DNA from: Anaerolineae bacterium
GTDB taxonomy: Bacteria; Chloroflexota; Anaerolineae; Aggregatilineales; Phototrophicaceae
Reading direction: 5' to 3'
DNA length: 64,000 nucleotides
Assembly: GCA_022822305.1 (NCBI GenBank)
Contig: JAJEBY010000002.1
Location: 62,001 to 126,000 of the forward strand
Position 1 is the stretch's first letter. Each line of letters starts with the position of its first letter. A model generated the notes under the pieces. That model saw nothing but the letters and a program-made list of their open reading frames with translations. It searched no databases and was not told the DNA's origin. Below are positions 25,588 through 34,879 of this stretch, piece by piece. Both the position numbers and the translations under genes were made by a program.

Positions 25588-27972
25588 ATGAACTACAGAG
25601 TTATCGGTTCCGCGCGCAGAATCATCGACCCCGGTCTTGTCCTGGTGCTTTTGCTCTCGCTGTTCACCATTATCCCGCTCGTTTCGAATCCCGGCCTGCC
25701 CAACGGCCCCGATGTCCTTTATCACAGCTATCGCGTAGCGGAGATGAATCGCAGCTGGCAGCACGGTCTGTTTTTCCCGCGTTGGGCGGAGGGCTTTTAT
25801 TTCGGCTACGGCTCGCCGCTTTTTCACTTCTATGCCAGCCTGACCTATTACATCACCAGCCTGCTCCACTTTGCCTTCAACATGGGCGCGCTGGATGCCT
25901 TGCGAACATTGTTGATGGTCAGCCTGTTGGGATGCAGCAGCGGCATGTACCTGTTTGCGCGGCGGCGCAATGGTCGGCTGGGCGCGGTGATCGCCGGCCT
26001 GGTCTATGTTTACTGCCCGTATCTGATGTATACAGAAGCCTTCGCTCGCGGCACATATCCGGAGCTGCTGGCGTTCGCGCTCTTTCCCTGGCTGCTTTGG
26101 CGCGCGGATGCCGTGCGGGACCGACCGAGCGGCCGCAATATGCTGGCGCTGTTCCTGCTGCAAGTCGCGCTGATCAATGCGCACAACTTGATGGCCGTCA
26201 CGTTGACCGGCCTCACGGTGGCCTGGATTATCTTCGAAGCCTTGATTCAGCAATTCAATCGCGAAGCCAGTCACGTGAACTGGACTTCGGCGGCTTGGGC
26301 GATTCTGGCAATTTTGCTGGGCATGGGCGCGGCCAGCGGCTTCTGGCTACCGGTGCTGCTGGAAAGCGATTCCGCGCATCTGGAGAATCTCACGGTCGCT
26401 GGTTTGCTGGATTATCGAGACGGCTTGGTACGACTGGAAGACTTGCTGGCCGCGCCGCCTATCCACGATGCCGGCGCTATCAATGGACTTAGCGAGCTGA
26501 AAGTATTGGGCATTGCCCAGGTCGCGCTGGCGACGATCGGTCTGGTTTCGGCGGCGTGGCTCTACCTGCGCGGGTACCGGTCGCGTCACCCGCAGGCGCT
26601 TCTCGGCAGCGTATTCTTCGCTCTGATGGCGCTGCTGATGCTGCTGATGATTTTGCCGCTGGCGCTTGGACTGTGGGAAAATCTGCGTCCGCTGCAATTC
26701 TTGCAATTTCCCTGGCGACTCTTGGGTCCGATCGCGGCGTGCCTGGCCATTTTGGCGGGTCTCAATGGCTTGTGGCTGGACCGGTTGAATTCGCGTCGGC
26801 GCATGAGCTTGACCGCATTGTTTGTCGCCTTGCCAATTGTCACGGTCTTGCCGTTATTCTATGTGCCGGAATGGCGCCACGCTTCGCTGGATACGTCAAT
26901 CACGGCCTATCATGCCGAGGAGACGGCTCGCCGTCAAATGGGCACGACCTTCACGGACGAGTTTCGTCCGCGCGATGTGCATTCGCTGCCAGATCCCACC
27001 GACCAACTGCTGCGCGATTACGCTGACGGCTATCCAATTGACAAGCTCAACCGCGCCATGCTGCCCGTCGGCGCATCTGCCGAATTGCTGTCAAATGCGC
27101 CGCAAGCGCTGGAGTGGCGCATCACGACGGATTCCGCATTCATTGCCGAGGTCTACAACTTTTATTGGCTGGGCTGGCGAGCGGAAGTGAATGGGCAAGC
27201 GGTTGACATCACACCCTCGGCGCATCACGGCTTGATCACATTTCCGGTTCCCGTCGGTGACCACCATGTGCGCGTCTTCCTGGGTTCGACGCCCGCGCGC
27301 GATCTGGCTGACGTGATCTCGCTGGTCTCGATATTCCTGCTCGCCGGCATCATTTTGCTACGTCGGAAGCGTCAATTCGCCCGACGTCCGTATTGGATTG
27401 TTCCACCGCTCCACGGGAATAGCGTTAAAGGCCTTCTGCTGGGTGGCGGCATTGCGCTGTTTGGCGTAGCGATTTTTTTCCAGGAGGGCATCGCCTGGAT
27501 CAACTCGCCGCCGGGAGAAGCGCTTCCCGCCCAGCATCAGCGCAGTTTCACGCTTGACGAGCAGCTGCAAGTATTGGGATTTGACCTGAGCGCGGATGTC
27601 TTGCGGCCCGGCGATCACTTGCGCTTGCGGGTGTATTGGCACGCGCTCGAGCAAAGCGACATCGACTTTTCCAGTTTCCTGCATCTTTCGACAGGCGGAC
27701 CGCCGCACGCGCAAGTGGACAAGCTGCACCCGGGCGGCCGCGCCATCAGCGAATGGTGGAATCCAGACGGCTATATTCTTGACGTCTACGACCTGCATTT
27801 GCCCGCTGATCTGCCCCCGGGCGACTATCAGCTGATCGTCGGCTTATATACCTGCGAGTTGATGCCGCCGGGAGATTGCGGCAACGGCTATCGTCCGACC
27901 GTGCGCGATGAAAGCGGCGCCGTCATTGGGGACAGCGTGCCGCTCGCCACGATAACGGTCGTTGGACGCTAA
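25588..27972 (+). CDS. Polytopic membrane protein with PTPS-related (GT-C-like) domain
   Basis: A 794-residue integral membrane protein. The N-terminal half has about ten membrane segments and begins with the acidic first loop (LVSNPGLPNGPDVLYHSY) typical of GT-C-like, 6-pyruvoyl-tetrahydropterin-synthase-related membrane proteins. LYHSYRVAEMNRSWQHG and FARGTYPELLAFALFPWLLW are family-like segments. A soluble region (about 430-560) and a C-terminal beta domain (from about 640) follow. It probably acts in lipid-linked sugar transfer or cell-surface assembly, but no enzymatic function is demonstrated. Its stop overlaps the convergent lipoprotein gene by four bases. Confidence 0.7.
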   Translation: MNYRVIGSARRIIDPGLVLVLLLSLFTIIPLVSNPGLPNGPDVLYHSYRVAEMNRSWQHGLFFPRWAEGFYFGYGSPLFHFYASLTYYITSLLHFAFNMGALDALRTLLMVSLLGCSSGMYLFARRRNGRLGAVIAGLVYVYCPYLMYTEAFARGTYPELLAFALFPWLLWRADAVRDRPSGRNMLALFLLQVALINAHNLMAVTLTGLTVAWIIFEALIQQFNREASHVNWTSAAWAILAILLGMGAASGFWLPVLLESDSAHLENLTVAGLLDYRDGLVRLEDLLAAPPIHDAGAINGLSELKVLGIAQVALATIGLVSAAWLYLRGYRSRHPQALLGSVFFALMALLMLLMILPLALGLWENLRPLQFLQFPWRLLGPIAACLAILAGLNGLWLDRLNSRRRMSLTALFVALPIVTVLPLFYVPEWRHASLDTSITAYHAEETARRQMGTTFTDEFRPRDVHSLPDPTDQLLRDYADGYPIDKLNRAMLPVGASAELLSNAPQALEWRITTDSAFIAEVYNFYWLGWRAEVNGQAVDITPSAHHGLITFPVPVGDHHVRVFLGSTPARDLADVISLVSIFLLAGIILLRRKRQFARRPYWIVPPLHGNSVKGLLLGGGIALFGVAIFFQEGIAWINSPPGEALPAQHQRSFTLDEQLQVLGFDLSADVLRPGDHLRLRVYWHALEQSDIDFSSFLHLSTGGPPHAQVDKLHPGGRAISEWWNPDGYILDVYDLHLPADLPPGDYQLIVGLYTCELMPPGDCGNGYRPTVRDESGAVIGDSVPLATITVVGR

Positions 27973-29474
27973 TAGCCGCTTGCCGGATCGGGATAGGCGT
28001 GTCCGCCGCCATAACTGAACGACGGCGTGGATGTGGGCCGTGGGGGCAGCGGCACGTTGTAATCGATGGGCAGCGAACCGATGACCGATTCAGTGCGCAA
28101 TGTGAAAAGCGCCATCCAGCCGACGTCGCCGTCCGCATCGACTTTGGCCCAGGGGCTGTACGGGCTGCGCGCCAGCAAGTTCACTTCCCTGCCATAAGGA
28201 AGGGTGCGCTTGACGCGAAAGGCTGTATCGGGCGCTTCACGCAGGTTGCCGCCGGCAGGCACGTTCACGATGGCGCGCGTGGCCAATTTTCCGTAGCGCT
28301 GTGGCGGTTCTGGCGTGACATCGTAGACATTGGAGATGTTGCCGAGGTTCTTTGCCAGCAGCGCAGCGCTCATCCAGCCGGTCTCGCCGTTGCCCAGACG
28401 GATATGCAGCCATTCACCGTCACTGCTGATTCCCAGAACCGCCATAGTCTCGCCGGCCGGCACCTGGAATAGCAACTGAGCGTTGATATCGGGCGCGGCG
28501 CGCATGTTGACGCCACCCTGAGTTTGCGCGTAGCCCGGCTGCGGAATCGGCACGGGACGGTCGAACAAAACTATTGGAAGATGCTTGATGAGATCATATT
28601 CGAGCAAACTCGAGCGTGCCGGCGCCGCCAACGGTTTGCTCCATTCGCCCGGGGGATATCCCAAATTGAGTTGCTCGCCAACGTTCAGCGTGATGAGCTG
28701 GCCGTAGGAGCGCAGGTGAATCAGACCTTCAATGGCGATGAACTTGGTCAGCTGTCCTTGCGTGAGCACGATGACAGTGCCGTTAATTTCGACTGAAACG
28801 CCGTTGATCGCCACGCGCGCGCTTTGCCCATAGAGTCCCTGCAGGATCATCGCGCCAGTGCGCGGGACGTTTTCACATGGTGATTCTACCGTGCCGCTTT
28901 CGATGATAAACGACTGCCATTTGGGGAATTCGCTGCCCTCCGGAATGGCGTTGCGAATGCTCACCTGGCCGATCAACAATGCATCCAGCAGGATATTCTC
29001 TTCCAGGCGCAGCCACACCAGGCCGCCACTATCGCCGACACCGAGGGCCGCGCTCCCCAAGCTGTCCAGGGAGACGGCTTCAACCAGCGATCCGGGCGCG
29101 TTTAACGCATCCGATGCGGGCTCGACCGTCGGCGCGCTTCCGCCACTGCAGAAGTAGCCTGTTGGGCCGGTCAAGCATAAGTCGCCCGCCGTGGTATACA
29201 GGCGTTCCAGCGCAGTCTCACAACTGTCACTAGAGATAAGCGGCGCGCCGACATCGGCATTCTCATCGGGTGGTTCTGTGGCGGTCGGGATTGCGGTCGG
29301 CATAATGCGCACAGCGGTGGGCACGCGCGTCGGCGCTGATGTTGAAGTCACGACCAATACGGCGGGGGCTGTGGGCTCTAGACCGGCGTCGATGAGGTCC
29401 GCGCTGTCTTCCCGCTGACCACAGCCGATCATCGAGAGGGCGATCAAGCACAGGATGACTATGCGAGCTGTCAT
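27969..29474 (-). CDS. Secreted lipoprotein with two bacterial SH3 domains
   Basis: A 501-residue protein. The signal peptide ends in a lipobox-like LSMIGCGQ, so it is probably anchored to the outer face of the membrane. A threonine/proline-rich linker (APTRVPTAVRIMPTAIPTAT) follows. Residues about 75-310 are of unknown type, with a FecR-like beta stretch (VNVDE-free; VSVEINGTVIVLTQGQ, LITLNVGEQLNLG). Two SH3b domains close the protein (GGVNMRAAPDINAQLLFQVP; GGNLREAPDTAFRVKRTLP), which often bind cell-wall material. The ATG at 29474 begins the signal peptide. Specific role unknown. Confidence 0.75.
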   Translation of the reverse strand: MTARIVILCLIALSMIGCGQREDSADLIDAGLEPTAPAVLVVTSTSAPTRVPTAVRIMPTAIPTATEPPDENADVGAPLISSDSCETALERLYTTAGDLCLTGPTGYFCSGGSAPTVEPASDALNAPGSLVEAVSLDSLGSAALGVGDSGGLVWLRLEENILLDALLIGQVSIRNAIPEGSEFPKWQSFIIESGTVESPCENVPRTGAMILQGLYGQSARVAINGVSVEINGTVIVLTQGQLTKFIAIEGLIHLRSYGQLITLNVGEQLNLGYPPGEWSKPLAAPARSSLLEYDLIKHLPIVLFDRPVPIPQPGYAQTQGGVNMRAAPDINAQLLFQVPAGETMAVLGISSDGEWLHIRLGNGETGWMSAALLAKNLGNISNVYDVTPEPPQRYGKLATRAIVNVPAGGNLREAPDTAFRVKRTLPYGREVNLLARSPYSPWAKVDADGDVGWMALFTLRTESVIGSLPIDYNVPLPPRPTSTPSFSYGGGHAYPDPASGY

Positions 29475-29560
29475 GGAGGCGCCTAAGTGACCGCGCGAAT
29501 CCGACATTTTAGCAGACGGGTTGAGGTCGGTCTGGGCGTCGGCATATCCTTTAGTCTTGC

Positions 29561-30022
29561 TCAGTCGCTGGCCAGAAATTTCAAGGCCTTTTCGATGCTC
29601 TTCTTGGGGCTGACTTTGACCTGGGCATCCAGCACCGTGCCGTCTTCGCCGATGATCCAGTGCGAGCGAATGACTCCCATGTACTTCTTGCCGTACATCG
29701 ATTTTTCGCCCCAGGCATCCCATGCTTCCAGAATGCCGTGATCAGGATCGGAAAGCAGGTCATATCCCAGGTTTTCCTTTGCAATCCACTTGGCCAGCGC
29801 CGCCGGCTCGTCCGGGCTCAATCCCAGCACAACCGCGTTGGAAGTCGAGATCTGTGGAAAGTTGTCTCGGAAACCGCAAGCTTGCACCGTACAACCGGAA
29901 GTGCCGGCCTTGGGATAGGCGAAGAGCAATACTTTGCTGCCACGGAAGTCGCTCAGTTTGACAGTCTTGCCGTCTTGATTCTGCAGTTCAAAATCGGGCG
30001 CCATCTCGCCTACGTTAGGCAT
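29561..30022 (-). CDS. bcp: Bcp/PrxQ-type peroxiredoxin (copy 2)
   Basis: A 153-residue thiol peroxidase. [16 protein letters not shown] is followed by the canonical site [16 protein letters not shown] with peroxidatic and resolving cysteines five residues apart. It ends with [13 protein letters not shown]. The ATG at 30022 is preceded by AAAGG at eight bases; the open frame extends to 30061 but without support. It is a paralogue of 22162-22635, and closer to the family consensus at the active site. Confidence 0.88.
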   Translation of the reverse strand: MPNVGEMAPDFELQNQDGKTVKLSDFRGSKVLLFAYPKAGTSGCTVQACGFRDNFPQISTSNAVVLGLSPDEPAALAKWIAKENLGYDLLSDPDHGILEAWDAWGEKSMYGKKYMGVIRSHWIIGEDGTVLDAQVKVSPKKSIEKALKFLASD

Positions 30023-30148
30023 ATTCGCAGCCTTTCGAAATCTCTGAATGATCGTGTTCATTGTAGCGGAATAACGGGCGTATTCTATAGCTTAAGCGTA
30101 AACCAAAAGCTGATTCAGTCGACGACAGGGCAGTTCTGCGCATATTCG

Positions 30149-31210
30149 TCAATTCGCCGCAATCGCTTTCCGCGCCATGTCTATGCCGATCCACATGGTC
30201 ACTACGGCATGAACGGGCATTTGAAGATGCAGCGCGTCCGGGAAATGCGACAAAAAAATGTCGTCGTCATCAATTGGAGCGGTGGCAACCGTGCCTCGTT
30301 CAGTTTCGTCGGCGGTGGCGAAGGGCATATCGCTATCTTTCGCTGTGACGCGTTTGTACCACGCGGGATCGTGGATGAGCAGCAGAGTGCTGATTTCCGG
30401 TCGCAATGTCAGCAAGTTGATGATGACGCCGGTCAAATATAGCTTGGCCGATCCCGCGTCCATCAATTCCTGCAAGTAAAGCAGGGCAGGATGCTGACGG
30501 AAGAAATCCCAAGCCTGTGGGTCGTTTTCTTCGGGCATGTTGAAAAGCTCTTCCAATACCTCGCGCATCACTTGATGCTTGATGCTCCATTCCCGCGGAT
30601 CGCAAAAAGCGGCGGTAGTCGGACCGAACATCATAGCGGGCAAGACATGGAAGAATCCGCTATCGAAGGCGGTCCTTTCCGAGCGGCGCGCCAGCATCGC
30701 CTTGTAGACGCCGGCATCGTTGAAGACGGTGAGTGTCCCAATTCCAATGGCAGCGCTGCGGCCCAACCCTCGGTGCAGCGATGCCACTGGATCCACCTGG
30801 CGATGATATGTGGCGCGCAGAGGAGCGCGCATCCAGCCGGCGGCGACCTGGCGCAACTCGTGCTCCAGGGCCGCGCAGGTCGCCAGCATGTCATAATAGC
30901 GGCCGAGCGCTCCCCGCAGCTTAAGCGGATTCAGCCTCAGCGATTTCAGGGTGAAGGTCGAGCCGTTGTGCAGGAAAGGTTTACTGTTTTGCAGATCGTG
31001 CAGATAGCTGTAATTGTAAGCGGCGAATTCACGCGATTCTGGCGTCGGAGGGTAGGGATCGAGGATGCTGTCGACATCGTGAATCTGGTTTGCGGACGGA
31101 TAATGGACGGTCGCCGGATGCTCGATGCCGTTGCGCGCGAAGGGCTGGCATTGATAGAGGCGCTGCAGGTAGTCCGTCAGGTTCTTGTAGTCGCGGCTGT
31201 CTATTGCCAT
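30149..31210 (-). CDS. Nudix-like protein of unknown function
   Basis: A 353-residue protein. Residues about 155-235 have a Nudix-like layout: IGIGTLTVFNDAG, then KAMLARRSERTAF, FHVLPAMMFGP, and a helix ending REVLEELF that matches the REUxEExGU core of the Nudix box. The upstream glycine and glutamate of the box are not in the standard spacing, so catalytic activity is uncertain. The N-terminal 150 residues are of no known type. It lies 63 bases downstream of addA on the same strand and may be the last gene of that operon. Confidence 0.55.
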   Translation of the reverse strand: MAIDSRDYKNLTDYLQRLYQCQPFARNGIEHPATVHYPSANQIHDVDSILDPYPPTPESREFAAYNYSYLHDLQNSKPFLHNGSTFTLKSLRLNPLKLRGALGRYYDMLATCAALEHELRQVAAGWMRAPLRATYHRQVDPVASLHRGLGRSAAIGIGTLTVFNDAGVYKAMLARRSERTAFDSGFFHVLPAMMFGPTTAAFCDPREWSIKHQVMREVLEELFNMPEENDPQAWDFFRQHPALLYLQELMDAGSAKLYLTGVIINLLTLRPEISTLLLIHDPAWYKRVTAKDSDMPFATADETERGTVATAPIDDDDIFLSHFPDALHLQMPVHAVVTMWIGIDMARKAIAAN

Positions 31211-31273
31211 ATTTTGTCTACTTGTGTGCTCCGCGCCTTGCCGATATCCGACGCCGGTCTATGACGCGTCTTA

Positions 31274-34200
31274 TCAGTCCCGGACAGTTACCCCGGGCGT
31301 TTCAATTTCGCCGATGATTTTCTCCAATTGGCTGAGTTCGGCGAAGCAATCGGCTTCATCGAGACGCAGGGTGCGGTCGCTAGGAATAAAATGCACGAAT
31401 GTCTGCGGCGGCCGGGGCAGTCTCAGTTGCGCTTGCACGGCGGCGGCGTAAACGCCTAGCTGCAAGCGAAAACGCCGCGCATAGATTTCGCCATCGTCGG
31501 GCAAGCGCGACGTCTTGTAATCGATGATGATCCAATGACCAGTCGCGGATTGCAGCAGCACGTCGATGATGCCGTGGATGACGCGCCGGTGGCTGCGGAA
31601 GACGAAGGGCAACTCGGTGAAAAGCGGGCGTCCCGACCGCCTCGCAGATTCGATCCAATCGTAGACCTCGCTTCGTCTGTATTTCTCCAGCATTTGCAGG
31701 GCTTGCGTCGTAAATTGATCAATTTGGCGGCGCGCCGTAATGCCATGCTGCCAGGCCAGCGATTCTATCACTTTCGCATCCGGCTGGATCATCCCGTATC
31801 GCAACAGTTCGTGCACAATTCCGCCTAGGATGCGCGCGCTCGCGCCTGGCCAGTTGTGCCTCGCGTTATTCATGGTTGCCGGCAGATCAAGACGCGTTCC
31901 GTGAAACCAGCGATTTCGATAGAATTCACGATCGCGACCGTCGCCGTGGCGAAAGGCGCCTAGATCAGCGATCTGGGTCGCCGTGATGTGCCGGATTCCC
32001 GCCGCTCGACTGGTCGTAACCGGCGCCAACAGCGGCAATGCGAGCGGCTCGCCGGCATGGCGATCCAAGGTTTGGTCCGCCTCCAGCGATCGGCTGCCAT
32101 AATCTACGTAGGTTGCCGCCGTCGGCGGGGGGAAGGCGGGCATTAGCACGCGAATGTCGCTGCCGACAAAGCCAACAAGCTGCTCGACGCGCGGTTCGAG
32201 GGCCGTCAGTCCCAGGGTCGGCAGCAGCATCTTAAGCCAGCCGCGGCTGTTCAACTTGTCGTTGCGATCACGCGATACCTGCCCGCTGATCAGCAGGTAA
32301 TCTTGCGCGCGGGTTGCGGCGACGTATAGCAGCCGTTTGCGCTCCGCGGCTTCCTTATGCTTTTGCAGGTTGATGTTGTATCGATGCGCGAACGCGGCGA
32401 CGGTCTCGTTTTCTTCGACATCAAAGACTTGGCAGCTGAAGCCCAGATGGGGGTCATGCAACACGATTGACGCAGCGCCGCGGCCGCGCTCCCAAGAAGC
32501 GTCGGCCAGGATCACCATGGGGAATTCGAGCCCCTTGCTGGCATGCGCGGTCATCAGTCTGACTGCGTTGCCGGCCTCCAAATGAGCTTCTCCCTCGCGG
32601 ATTTCGCGGGTCGTCAGATCTTGCAGGTAGCGCGAAAAACGCCCCAAGGTCGTTTTGCCGCTATCGTCCGCGATTTGCAGCAGCTTCTCAATGTTTCCGC
32701 GGCGACGAGCGCCATCGGGCAGGGCGGTCAAAATGGCCAGGTAGCCAGTCAGTGTCAGCGCCCGCCGCAACAGCTCCGAGATGCTGACGCGCCCCGCCGT
32801 TTGCCTCAAGTCCGACAGACAGTCGCGAGCGAAGCGCAACACGTGACGATCGTCTTCGCGGACGCCTGTCACATCGTTTTCTGTCGCATGCTTCAACGCC
32901 TGCCAGAGCGGTATAGGCATCTTGTCCACGGATGTCTCATCGGCGATCAGACGCAGCGCGAAGAGCAAATCGTCACTGAAGCCGAACATCGGCGAGCGCA
33001 GAACCGATGCCAGCGAAAGATTGTCGGCGGGATTATGCAGGCAGCGCAGCAAATCCAACATGTCCCAGATTTCTTGCCGGTCGAAGTAGCCGCGACCGGC
33101 CAGGGTAAAGAAAGGCAGGTCCAGGGTCTTGAACATGTCCTCGTAGATGCCGACCTTGTTCATGGATTGAAAGAGTATAGCGATGTCGCCATAATCGATG
33201 TTGCGGCAGCCGCCCAGCTCGCGGTCAAATACCTGGCGGCGCTCGGCGACAGCATTCTTGATTTGTTCAGCGAGTTCGGCTGCTTCCCAGCGCCGCATGT
33301 CGTCGGCCGGCGTCCGTTTTCGCCTTCCGTTTCGCGATTCGCTTTCGGGCGGATTCGAATCCAGCAGCAGGCATTCGATCACGGCGCCCGCCGGCGAATC
33401 AGCGCGAAATGCCGTCATATCCGATTCCGCATCATAGACGACCTCGTAATCTTCCGGCGGGCTGCCAGGCTCGGGCGCCAGGATTACTCTGAAGAGGGCG
33501 TTGAATTGCTCGACCAGATTGTGATGACTGCGGAATGACATCGAAAGCGGCAAAACCGTACTCGTGTCCATCGCCGCGATTTCATCCCACACACGGTAAA
33601 ACACGCTGACATCGGCGCCGCGAAACTGGTAGATGCTCTGTTTCGGATCGCCCACGAGGAATAGCGATCCGCCGCGCTCCACATCGGCCAAGGCGGAGAT
33701 GATCTGCCATTGCGCGGTGTTGGTGTCTTGAAACTCGTCAACCAGCAGGTGTTTGAATTCGGCGTCGCGATATCGCGCCCGCACAGATTCGTCCTGCAGC
33801 ACGGAGGCGGCTAGCCGTTCCAGGTCGTCAAAATCGAGCAGCGCATGGGCCCGATTGTGATTGCGATAGGCGCGCTGCACAGCGCCCAACAGCTTGATCC
33901 ACAGCGGCAGCAGTTCGGCGCTCAAGGCATCCAGCGGGCCTGGTTTGTCGCCAATTCGCTTCAAAATGTCCGTTACGGTATTGCGCGCGTCTCTAAGTGT
34001 TTGCGCCGCTTCCTGCTTGGCTGCTTTCCCGCCCCATGCCGCCGCCGCGCCTTTGTTGCGGACCACGCCGTCGCGTCGCCAATCCCGCAACAGTGGCGGG
34101 AGCCGCTCGGCGACGGATTCCGCTCTTGCTCGCGCTTGATACGCCGCATAAGTCCGATACAGATCGCCGAGGGCATCGTTTGGCAAACTGCGCATGCTGT

Positions 34201-34879
34201 CTTCAAGCCGCAGCATCGCTTCGGATTCGAGCAATTGATCACGCGCTTGTAGTACAGCATCGGCCCAACGCGCGCGCCAGCTCTCCTGCAATTCAGCGGC
34301 AGTCGGTGGCGGATCGGGAAGATCGGCATTGATCAAGGCCATGCGCGTCAAGGTGTCGCGAATGAGATTGCTGTCATATTCCGCGAACAGACGATAAAGC
34401 GCAGGATCCAGGCTGCTGACAACATCATCGGCGATTGTCTCCAGCAGGATGGCCGCTTCCACTTCGTCCAGCACCTCAAACAGAGGATCAATGCCGGCCA
34501 GCGCTGCGTTGGCTCGCAAGATCGTCGCGCACAAGCCATGGATGGTATCGATGCGGGCGCTATCGAGCTCCGACAGATGGCCAGTCCATGGTCCATTCGG
34601 CTGCTGAGCGGCGCGATTCATCAGTTCGACGCGGACACGATGGCGCATTTCGTAAGCCGCCTCGCGCGTGAAGGTAATGGCGACCAGCGATTTCAAAGGC
34701 CAGTCTGGATTGCGCTCCAGCAGCTGCAGATAGCGCTCCACCAAAACGCGGGTTTTGCCGGAGCCGGCGCCAGCGACGACGATCAAGTTCTTATCATGTT
34801 GATGAATCGCGGCGTACTGCTGTTTAGTATGCTGCAGCCCGCGATTGGACGCCGAAGCGCGAGTGGTAGAGGCGCCCAT
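31274..34879 (-). CDS. addA: ATP-dependent helicase/nuclease subunit A
   Basis: The UvrD-like motor and nuclease subunit of AddAB, which processes double-strand breaks for recombination. At 1201 residues it has the usual length. Walker A is VAGAGSGKT (35-43), Walker B is LLVDEFQDTN, and further helicase motifs are GDPKQSIYQFRGAD, LMTAHASKGLEFPMVIL and LLYVAATRAQDYLL. The C-terminal RecB-type nuclease shows IIDVLL and IIDYKTSR. The ATG shares one base with the addB stop (TGATG), so translation is coupled. Confidence 0.93.
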   Translation of the reverse strand: MGASTTRASASNRGLQHTKQQYAAIHQHDKNLIVVAGAGSGKTRVLVERYLQLLERNPDWPLKSLVAITFTREAAYEMRHRVRVELMNRAAQQPNGPWTGHLSELDSARIDTIHGLCATILRANAALAGIDPLFEVLDEVEAAILLETIADDVVSSLDPALYRLFAEYDSNLIRDTLTRMALINADLPDPPPTAAELQESWRARWADAVLQARDQLLESEAMLRLEDSMRSLPNDALGDLYRTYAAYQARARAESVAERLPPLLRDWRRDGVVRNKGAAAAWGGKAAKQEAAQTLRDARNTVTDILKRIGDKPGPLDALSAELLPLWIKLLGAVQRAYRNHNRAHALLDFDDLERLAASVLQDESVRARYRDAEFKHLLVDEFQDTNTAQWQIISALADVERGGSLFLVGDPKQSIYQFRGADVSVFYRVWDEIAAMDTSTVLPLSMSFRSHHNLVEQFNALFRVILAPEPGSPPEDYEVVYDAESDMTAFRADSPAGAVIECLLLDSNPPESESRNGRRKRTPADDMRRWEAAELAEQIKNAVAERRQVFDRELGGCRNIDYGDIAILFQSMNKVGIYEDMFKTLDLPFFTLAGRGYFDRQEIWDMLDLLRCLHNPADNLSLASVLRSPMFGFSDDLLFALRLIADETSVDKMPIPLWQALKHATENDVTGVREDDRHVLRFARDCLSDLRQTAGRVSISELLRRALTLTGYLAILTALPDGARRRGNIEKLLQIADDSGKTTLGRFSRYLQDLTTREIREGEAHLEAGNAVRLMTAHASKGLEFPMVILADASWERGRGAASIVLHDPHLGFSCQVFDVEENETVAAFAHRYNINLQKHKEAAERKRLLYVAATRAQDYLLISGQVSRDRNDKLNSRGWLKMLLPTLGLTALEPRVEQLVGFVGSDIRVLMPAFPPPTAATYVDYGSRSLEADQTLDRHAGEPLALPLLAPVTTSRAAGIRHITATQIADLGAFRHGDGRDREFYRNRWFHGTRLDLPATMNNARHNWPGASARILGGIVHELLRYGMIQPDAKVIESLAWQHGITARRQIDQFTTQALQMLEKYRRSEVYDWIESARRSGRPLFTELPFVFRSHRRVIHGIIDVLLQSATGHWIIIDYKTSRLPDDGEIYARRFRLQLGVYAAAVQAQLRLPRPPQTFVHFIPSDRTLRLDEADCFAELSQLEKIIGEIETPGVTVRD

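Noticed and set aside
25438..26274. N-terminal extension of the MFS frame by 279 codons
   Set aside because: The extension lies antisense to the GT-C-like gene and has no membrane pattern. The ATG at 25437 has a good ribosome site and begins the family-typical sequence.
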